NCBI GenBank assembly: GCA_937871645.1
Contig: CALMPZ010000232.1
Coordinates: forward strand, 1-7,010
Source of the DNA: an uncultured Polymorphobacter sp.
GTDB lineage: Bacteria; Pseudomonadota; Alphaproteobacteria; Sphingomonadales; Sphingomonadaceae
DNA length: 7,010 bases
Direction of reading: 5' to 3'
Shown here: piece by piece, positions 1-5,381 of the stretch
How positions within the stretch are numbered: the stretch's first letter is position 1
Layout of the letters: every line of letters starts with the position of its first letter
Notes under the pieces: generated by a model
The model's database searches: none
The model's input: the letters and a program-made list of their open reading frames with translations, nothing else
What the model was told of the DNA's origin: nothing
Made by a program: the position numbers and the translations under genes

Positions 1-1558
1 CGAACGCCGATGCCACGCCGGCGAGGCTATGGCGGGCACGGCCGATGGCTGGGGTGTCGCCGGCGCGCAGCGCCGTGCCGAGATCGCCGGCAAGCCGTTC
101 GAGATCGCGCGCCATCTGATCGAATAGGCCGCGCCGGCGTTCGGCGGGCAATGGCGCCAGTGCGCCGGCAAAAACCTCGGTGTCGATAACGGGCCCGTCG
201 GCCGGTGCCAGTGCGGCCGCCAGCGCGGCCGCCAGCGCCGGAACCCCGATCGGCTTGGCGAGGCAAGCGGTCATGCCCGCCGCGGTCAACGCTTCGCGCT
301 CGGCCTGGATCGCCTGCGCGGTGACGCCGATGATTGGCACGGCACCCGCGGCGCCCGGCAACTGCCGGATTCGCCGCGTCGCTTCGCTGCCGTCCATCAC
401 CGGCATCTGGATGTCCATCAGGATGACGTCGAGGTCGCCGCCCTGCGCCGCCGCCAGCGCCTGCGCGCCGTCGCCCACGACAATATGGTCGCACCCCAGC
501 GTATCGAGCATGCTGGTCAGGACGATCTGGTTGGTTTCGACATCGTCGGCGACCAGAATCCGTGGCCGGCGTCCGGCAATCTGCAACGCCGCGACAGTGG
601 CGGGGATCGATTGGGGCGGTAGTTGCGGTGCCGGTTCGGCGCTGTCGGGCAATACCGGGCTGTCGGCAATGTCGATGATATTGTCGATCAGCACGCGCAG
701 GGCATCGCCGGCGTGCTGGGCGCGTTCAAGCTGTGCCAGCTGCCCGGCGTCGAGAGGGGTCTGCCGCAGCGCCGCCATCATGCCGAGCACGCCGTTCATC
801 GGGGTTCGCACCTGATGGCTCATCGCGGCAAGAAACTGCGATTTGGCGCGGCTGGCCTCGGCGGCGGCGGCATTACTGGCGCGCAGGTCATCGGACAGGC
901 GCTCAAGCTCGGCGACGCGCTCGGCGAGCCGCGTTTCAGTGCGGCGCAGCCGTTGCAGATTGCGCTCGCCCTTCAGTTGCAGCGCCTTGACCCGGCGATC
1001 GGCGGCGCGCTGCTCGGTAATGTCCTGCACAGTGCCCGACACGATATCGCCGCTGCCATCGGGGGCGGGGTCACGCCGCAGTATCCAGCGCAGCCAGCGC
1101 ACCGCCCCATAAATGCGGATGATCCGGCATTCGTAGCGATGGTCGCAGCTGGCCGCGACTTGACCGGCAAAGAACGCGGCGGCTGCAGCCTCGATGCGCG
1201 GGCGGTCGAGCGGGTGCAGCGCCGCAAGCACGTCGTCGCCCGTGGCATGCACCGTCGGCGGCAGCCCCAGAATCGCCGTCAGTTGCGGCGACAACAGGAA
1301 ATCCGCACCCGGCTCGCGGTAGACGGTCGCCAGCTGTGCGGTGCGCTGGGCGCGGATCAGGTTGCGATTGCCGATGTCGAGCTTGGCGATAAGCTCGGAT
1401 TCACGCAGCCGGAGCTCGGCGTTGCTGCGGTCCAACTCACGCGCAATGCGTTCGAGCAGCATTTCGGCTTCGGCCTGCGCAGCTTCGGCGCGCCGCAAGC
1501 GCCGCTCGGCCAGTGCCAGCCGTTCGGTCATTTCCGGGTCGGGGCGCGCCGAGGTCAT
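1..1558 (-). CDS. HATPase-less hybrid histidine kinase-like protein (PAS-HisKA-REC-HPt), C-terminus off window
   Basis: This frame is open from an ATG at 1558 to the left edge (519 codons, no stop), so the end is missing. No transmembrane segment is visible, so it is probably cytoplasmic. Domains in order: an Ala/Glu/Arg-rich coiled coil (residues 1-60); one PAS domain (about 65-182, ending in a typical QDITEQ motif); a second coiled coil (183-235); HisKA/DHp helices (236-299) with H-box MSHQVRTPMNG and phosphoacceptor H248; a Pro-rich linker (300-331); a receiver (333-450) with D338/D339, phosphoacceptor D382 in LMDIQMP, T413 and K435; and an HPt domain (from about 457) with H510 in HSLAG, cut by the edge. 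No HATPase_c N- or G-box lies between HisKA and receiver. The residue after H248 is Gln rather than the usual Glu/Asp. T252 is kept. It overlaps the preceding kinase gene by 4 bases and no clear Shine-Dalgarno is seen, so translational coupling is likely. The predicted role is phosphorelay partner or regulator rather than autonomous kinase. The domain calls are strong; the role is inferred. Confidence 0.93.
   Translation of the reverse strand, partial: MTSARPDPEMTERLALAERRLRRAEAAQAEAEMLLERIARELDRSNAELRLRESELIAKLDIGNRNLIRAQRTAQLATVYREPGADFLLSPQLTAILGLPPTVHATGDDVLAALHPLDRPRIEAAAAAFFAGQVAASCDHRYECRIIRIYGAVRWLRWILRRDPAPDGSGDIVSGTVQDITEQRAADRRVKALQLKGERNLQRLRRTETRLAERVAELERLSDDLRASNAAAAEASRAKSQFLAAMSHQVRTPMNGVLGMMAALRQTPLDAGQLAQLERAQHAGDALRVLIDNIIDIADSPVLPDSAEPAPQLPPQSIPATVAALQIAGRRPRILVADDVETNQIVLTSMLDTLGCDHIVVGDGAQALAAAQGGDLDVILMDIQMPVMDGSEATRRIRQLPGAAGAVPIIGVTAQAIQAEREALTAAGMTACLAKPIGVPALAAALAAALAPADGPVIDTEVFAGALAPLPAERRRGLFDQMARDLERLAGDLGTALRAGDTPAIGRARHSLAGVASAF
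1555..1558 (-). other. ATGA start/stop overlap coupling the two signalling genes
   Basis: On the minus strand the ATG of the downstream gene (1558-1556) overlaps the TGA of the membrane kinase (1557-1555). The roughly 20 bases before this ATG hold no convincing Shine-Dalgarno, so termination-reinitiation is the likely way the second gene is translated. This supports one transcript and a roughly fixed ratio of the two proteins. Confidence 0.85.
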
Positions 1559-4500
1559 GCGACGGCGCCCGGCGCCATATCGATATGCACCAGCACCGCA
1601 GCGCCGGCGTCGGCGACGACCTGGCCCAGCCATTCGCAATGCGCCGGTGCGACTTGCGCCAGCAACCGTTCACCGAAAGCACACCAGCTTGCCAGCGTGG
1701 TTTCGCCGATCGACCCGGCAAGGCCCTTCGCGGCATGTAGCGCGCGCGTCGCTGCCGTCGCGTCACCGGCCGCAAGCGCAGCGGACAATTCGCCAGTCAG
1801 CCGCGGCAAGTCGCGGTGGACACTCGCGGCCAGCCGCTGGCGTATGTCGGCTGGCAACCCGTCGAGAACCGGCGATGCCGTCACCACCGGTGCCTCTGCC
1901 AGCGGATGCAGCAGCAACGGCCCCAGCGCGGCGAGCATCGAATGCCGGCTGAACGGCTTGGCTAGCGAGGCGTCGATGCCGGCGCGCACCAGTTTGTTGG
2001 TGCTTGGTTCGTCGGGGCTGGCGCTGAAGCCGACCACGCGCCGCGCCGCGGTGCCGGCCGGCAGCAGCCGCATCAGCTCGATGGTGTCAGCGCCGTCGAG
2101 CACCGGCATGCTGCTGTCCATCAGCACCGCGTCGAAACGGCGACGCGCCATTGCCGCAAGCGCTGCGGCGCCATCGGGCGCGGATACGGTGTCGCAGCCG
2201 ACGGCCGCCAGATGCGCTTCGGCCACGGTGCGGGTGGCTTCGATGTCGTCGACAACCAATATGCACGGGCGCGCGCCATCGGGCAGCACCAGCATGACGG
2301 GGACGGGCTCGGCCGCTGGCGCAAGTGCCTCGACGGTTGTGCGTGGCAACGGCAGTTCGACCCAGAAGCAGCTGCCGCTGTCGATGTTGCTTTCGGCGCC
2401 AACCTGGCCGCCCATGGCTTCGGCAAGGTGGCGGCAGATGGCGAGACCGAGGCCGGTGCCGCCAAAGCGCCGCGCCGTCGACGATTCGGCCTGACGGAAC
2501 GGCGTGAACAGCAGCGGCAGCACGTCGGGATCGATCCCGATGCCGGAGTCGCGGACTTCGATGCGGATTGGCGCGTCGGGCTTGATATCGGCAGTGATGT
2601 CGATGCGCCCTTGCCCGGTGAACTTGACGGCATTGCTGACGAAGTTCGCCAGAATTTGCTGGATCCGCGTTGCATCGCCGATGACCGGCACCGGGCCGAC
2701 CAGATGGTTGGTGATGGTGACATCCTTGGCATTCGCCGCCGGGCGGAACAGATTGGCGCTGGCTTCGATGACTTCGGCCAGATCGAATGCCACCGCCTCA
2801 AGCTCGAACTGGCCGCTGTCGACCTTGGCATGCATCAGCACGTCGTCGAGCACCGTCATCAGCGTTCGTGCCGACTGCGCAATGGTGGTCAGCGCGCGCA
2901 CCTGATCGACCTCGTTGGCGCCGCGCATCAGTTCGATCATGCCGAGAATGCCGGTCATCGGCGTGCGGATTTCATGGCTCATCATCGCCAGCAGTTCGGC
3001 GCGTTGTTCGGCGGCGCGGTCGGCAGCGTCGCGCGCTTCGGTCAGCCGCTGTGCCGCTTCGACTTCGGTGGTAATGTCGCGGGCGATACCGAACAGCGCG
3101 ACAGGCTCCCCGCCGGGTGCGGTTTCGACCTGCGCCTTGAGGTCGATCTGCCGCCGCGCGCCGTCACCGCGCACGATTTCCGTGCGCATTGCAAACGGTT
3201 GCCGGTCGCTATTGGCGGCGCGCACGGCGGCCAGCAAAGCCGTCGCCGATTCGGGCGTGTACATCGCCATGGCGCTGTCGAAGCTGACCGGCGTGGCACG
3301 GTCGAGCCCATAGATGCGGTGCATGCCGTCGGACAAGGTCAGGTCGTTGCTGCCATATTCCAGTCGCCAATGGCCGATTTGCGCGGTGTCTTCGGCGAGC
3401 ATCAGCAGCCGCAGGCTTTCCTGCAGGCGCAGCTCGTTCTGGCGGTCCTCGGTCGCGTCGTGCATGACTGCGGCATAGCCCGCGATCGCGCCGGCGGCAT
3501 CGCGGATCGGTTCGACTACCAGCGACGCCCAGAAACTGCTGCCATCGCGCTTGAGTACCGTGCCTTCGCCAAAATAGCGGCCGCTGCTGGCGGCCCGCGA
3601 CAGGATGCGTTTTGAAAGCTTCTCGGCGCGGTCTTCCTTGCGCAGGAAAATGGCGACGTTGCGGCCAATGATGTCAACGCTGGTGTATTGCGTGATCTGC
3701 TGCGCGCCGAGGTTCCAGTTGGTGATGTTGCCTTCGGCATCGACCATGAAAATCGCGTACTTTCCGACATTCTGCGCGAGCAGTTCGAAAGAACGGCTGA
3801 GCCGCTGGCGCTCGGCGTCGATCGTCGCTTCCATCACATCGAAGCTGGCGTGCAGACGGTCGATTTCGCCGAGTGCCGGATCGATCGGCTTCACGGCCAC
3901 GTCGCCGGGCATCATTTGCGATGAAAGTTCGGTGATATGCGCGGCGCGGCGCGTCAGGGCCGCAACCGGTACGCCGAGCTGGCGCCGCAGGAACAGGAAC
4001 ACCAGCACCCCCTGCACCAGCATGCACAACAGCCCGACGAGCAGAACCGACCGCGCCGTCCGCATCGACAGGTCGGCGACCACCGCCTGCGGGTAGAAAG
4101 TCACGACATACCAGCCGGGCGTCGGGATGCGCTTGAGCGCCGCATAGCCCCGCATCGGCGCGACAAAGCCGGCAAATTGCGGCTCGGCACGATGCGTCCG
4201 CACAAATTCCCAAAGCGCCTTGAGCGACGGATCGGTCGTCATCGTCAAATCGAGGTAGTTGCCGGTCCGGAAATCGGACTGGTGGGTGAAATCGGGGTGG
4301 TAGATCAGCCGCCCTTCGTTCGACATGATGATCACCTTGGCACCGGGCAGTTCGGCGAACGATGTCGAGGCAATCAGGTCATCGAGCAGTAGACTGACGC
4401 CCCAGCTGCCGATATGCTGGCCGCGATAGTCGACCGGCGTCATGCACCCTGTCGTCCACGTCTTGTGAAACTGGTCATACAGGATGCGCTGCAGGCTCGT

Positions 4501-5145
4501 GCAGCGCATTATCCGTCCCGGATTATTTTCGGGCAGCATGTTGCGCTGAAATTCCTCGGCCTGGAAATCGAAGGTCGCGGGTGCATCATGGCGGTAAAAC
4601 TTCAGCCGGTCAGGCCGGCCGGGCGCGAACATGATGAGGCTGTTCTGCGGTGTGTAGAAATATAGGCTCTTGAGTTCAGGGAGCGCGCCTTCACCAAGCA
4701 GCCGGATCGTGTCATAGGCGGTCATCAAGGCGCGTTGCTGTTCGGGGGTGATTGCGTCCGCCTGCGTGAAGATCGCACCGATACCGCGCACCATCATGCC
4801 GTCGGGCAATGTCTCGCCGTCGAACAGTCCGGGCCGACTGCGCCGTGTGCCGTCGCCGAACAACGGGAAAGTGGCATCGAACGCGGCAAGTTCCGTCGGA
4901 TACGGGCTATCCAGTCTCTCGATCATCAAATCGCGCGCGCGCTTCTCGACATAGGCGATGCGCGCGAAACGCGATTCGAGGTCGTTGACCACATTGGCCG
5001 CATGCGCGGTGAGGTCCGTTAGCGAGTTGGTGACCGAATAGGCGCGCACCTGCAAAAAGATCGCCAATGTCGCGATCAAAAACAACAGACCGATGACCAA
5101 CGACAGTCCAAGTGCCGCCCGGCTGGCCAGAGAACGCATTCGCAT
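1555..5145 (-). CDS. membrane-bound hybrid sensor histidine kinase (Cache-HAMP-PAS-PAS-HisKA-HATPase-REC-HPt)
   Basis: A complete 1196-residue tripartite sensor kinase that should autophosphorylate on His and relay phosphate to its own receiver and HPt. Visible order: TM1 (about 13-32); a periplasmic region of about 330 residues with Cache-like features (GSWGVSLLLDDL near 246-257, IIMSNEGRLIYHPD near 272-285, GWYVVTFYP near 344-352); TM2 (about 365-387); HAMP (about 387-445); PAS 1 (451-570); PAS 2 (575-697); HisKA with H724 in MSHEIRTPM; HATPase_c with N838 (N-box), D866/G868/G870 (DSGIGID) and G895-G900 (GGTGLG); a receiver with D966/D967, phosphoacceptor D1010, Ser1041 in place of the usual Thr, and K1063; and an HPt domain with H1137 in HAAKG. 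All key kinase residues are present. An in-frame TAA at 5157-5155 restricts the start to ATG 5145 or the second ATG at 5139; neither has an obvious Shine-Dalgarno. The periplasmic part has two Cys (C215, C234) that could form a disulfide. The ligand is unknown. It is first in an apparent operon with the overlapping downstream gene. Confidence 0.96.
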   Translation of the reverse strand: MRMRSLASRAALGLSLVIGLLFLIATLAIFLQVRAYSVTNSLTDLTAHAANVVNDLESRFARIAYVEKRARDLMIERLDSPYPTELAAFDATFPLFGDGTRRSRPGLFDGETLPDGMMVRGIGAIFTQADAITPEQQRALMTAYDTIRLLGEGALPELKSLYFYTPQNSLIMFAPGRPDRLKFYRHDAPATFDFQAEEFQRNMLPENNPGRIMRCTSLQRILYDQFHKTWTTGCMTPVDYRGQHIGSWGVSLLLDDLIASTSFAELPGAKVIIMSNEGRLIYHPDFTHQSDFRTGNYLDLTMTTDPSLKALWEFVRTHRAEPQFAGFVAPMRGYAALKRIPTPGWYVVTFYPQAVVADLSMRTARSVLLVGLLCMLVQGVLVFLFLRRQLGVPVAALTRRAAHITELSSQMMPGDVAVKPIDPALGEIDRLHASFDVMEATIDAERQRLSRSFELLAQNVGKYAIFMVDAEGNITNWNLGAQQITQYTSVDIIGRNVAIFLRKEDRAEKLSKRILSRAASSGRYFGEGTVLKRDGSSFWASLVVEPIRDAAGAIAGYAAVMHDATEDRQNELRLQESLRLLMLAEDTAQIGHWRLEYGSNDLTLSDGMHRIYGLDRATPVSFDSAMAMYTPESATALLAAVRAANSDRQPFAMRTEIVRGDGARRQIDLKAQVETAPGGEPVALFGIARDITTEVEAAQRLTEARDAADRAAEQRAELLAMMSHEIRTPMTGILGMIELMRGANEVDQVRALTTIAQSARTLMTVLDDVLMHAKVDSGQFELEAVAFDLAEVIEASANLFRPAANAKDVTITNHLVGPVPVIGDATRIQQILANFVSNAVKFTGQGRIDITADIKPDAPIRIEVRDSGIGIDPDVLPLLFTPFRQAESSTARRFGGTGLGLAICRHLAEAMGGQVGAESNIDSGSCFWVELPLPRTTVEALAPAAEPVPVMLVLPDGARPCILVVDDIEATRTVAEAHLAAVGCDTVSAPDGAAALAAMARRRFDAVLMDSSMPVLDGADTIELMRLLPAGTAARRVVGFSASPDEPSTNKLVRAGIDASLAKPFSRHSMLAALGPLLLHPLAEAPVVTASPVLDGLPADIRQRLAASVHRDLPRLTGELSAALAAGDATAATRALHAAKGLAGSIGETTLASWCAFGERLLAQVAPAHCEWLGQVVADAGAAVLVHIDMAPGAVA

Positions 5146-5180
5146 GCGGCAGGTTTAGCGCCGGCGTTGCCAATAGGACA

Positions 5181-5206
5181 TAAAATTCGCCGCGAAGTTC
5201 AGCGGC
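5181..5206 (-). terminator. weak terminator-like hairpin after tRNA-Gly
   Basis: On the minus strand a 5-bp all-GC stem (GCCGC/GCGGC, 5206-5189, loop of 8) is followed by GAATTTTAT. It begins 37 bases past the encoded CCA of the tRNA and ends before the kinase start, so it could end the tRNA transcript. The stem is short and the T-run is only four bases and offset by GAA, so this is tentative. The rest of 5146-5242 holds no promoter I could call with confidence, although the kinase operon's promoter should lie here unless it is read through from the tRNA. Confidence 0.35.
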
Positions 5207-5242
5207 CCCGTAGAAATCCGGTGTCTGCGAGCGGCCATGCGC

Positions 5243-5316
5243 TGGAGCGGGTGAAGGGAATCGAACCCTCGTCGTAAGCTTGGGAAGCTTCTGCTCTGCC
5301 ATTGAGCTACACCCGC
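5243..5316 (-). tRNA. tRNA-Gly (anticodon CCC)
   Basis: The 74-base minus-strand sequence folds as a full cloverleaf. The acceptor stem is GCGGGTG/CACCCGC. The D-arm is GCTC/GAGC with GG in its loop. The anticodon arm is GAAGC-TTCCCAA-GCTTA with CCC at 5284-5282. The variable loop has 4 bases. The T-arm is GAGGG-TTCGATT-CCCTT, then discriminator T and an encoded CCA (5245-5243). It decodes GGG glycine codons. The outermost anticodon-stem pair (27-43) reads as G-A and is unpaired in the canonical sense; every other stem pairs, allowing one G-T in the T-stem. It closely resembles bacterial tRNA-Gly(CCC). It sits between the RTX nuclease gene and the kinase operon on the same strand. Confidence 0.95.
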
Positions 5317-5335
5317 GCAGCCGATGGCCGACGCA

Positions 5336-5366
5336 GCCCCGCTCGCTTGCCACAAGCGGGCGGGGC
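5336..5366 (-). terminator. strong GC hairpin downstream of the RTX nuclease gene
   Basis: An inverted repeat has 14-base arms (5336-5349 and 5353-5366) and a 3-base loop. On the minus strand 13 of 14 positions pair, with one A-C mismatch. It begins 15 bases after the TGA of the nuclease gene and ends 19 bases before the mature tRNA 5' end, which fits an end-of-transcript hairpin. There is no T-run on either strand, so intrinsic termination is uncertain; an RNA-stabilising 3' hairpin or Rho-assisted end is equally possible. The hairpin also occupies the place where a tRNA promoter would be expected. A TTGACC (5373-5368, minus strand) could be a -35 element, but no matching -10 is apparent. 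Confidence 0.5.
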
Positions 5367-5381
5367 CGGTCAATGCAGCGA

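Noticed and set aside
542..815. Missing HATPase domain explained by a frameshift or broken gene
   Set aside because: The frame is continuous through HisKA, linker and receiver with intact motifs on both sides, and the gap is too short to hide ATPase remnants in another frame. A precise in-frame loss cannot be excluded but the gene does not look decayed.
623..2494. A 623-codon open frame on the plus strand, antisense to both kinase genes
   Set aside because: It runs opposite two strongly recognisable genes in GC-rich DNA, where antisense frames stay open by codon bias. Its translation is low-complexity (Ala/Ser/Arg/Gln-rich) with no recognisable domain, and it spans the junction of two unrelated coding regions.
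2212..3615. A 467-codon plus-strand open frame
   Set aside because: It lies entirely antisense to the HATPase, HisKA and PAS regions of the membrane kinase. The translation is His/Arg/Gln-rich with no family resemblance, so it is a shadow of the real frame.
5146..5242. Promoter for the kinase operon
   Set aside because: AT-richer bases near 5172-5188 could form a -10 element on the minus strand, but no -35 at suitable spacing and no alphaproteobacterial general-stress-type pair is convincing, so none is annotated.
5243..5316. tRNA-Gly as an integration site for a mobile element
   Set aside because: I see no second copy of the tRNA 3' end and no integrase or element-like genes on either side within the window.
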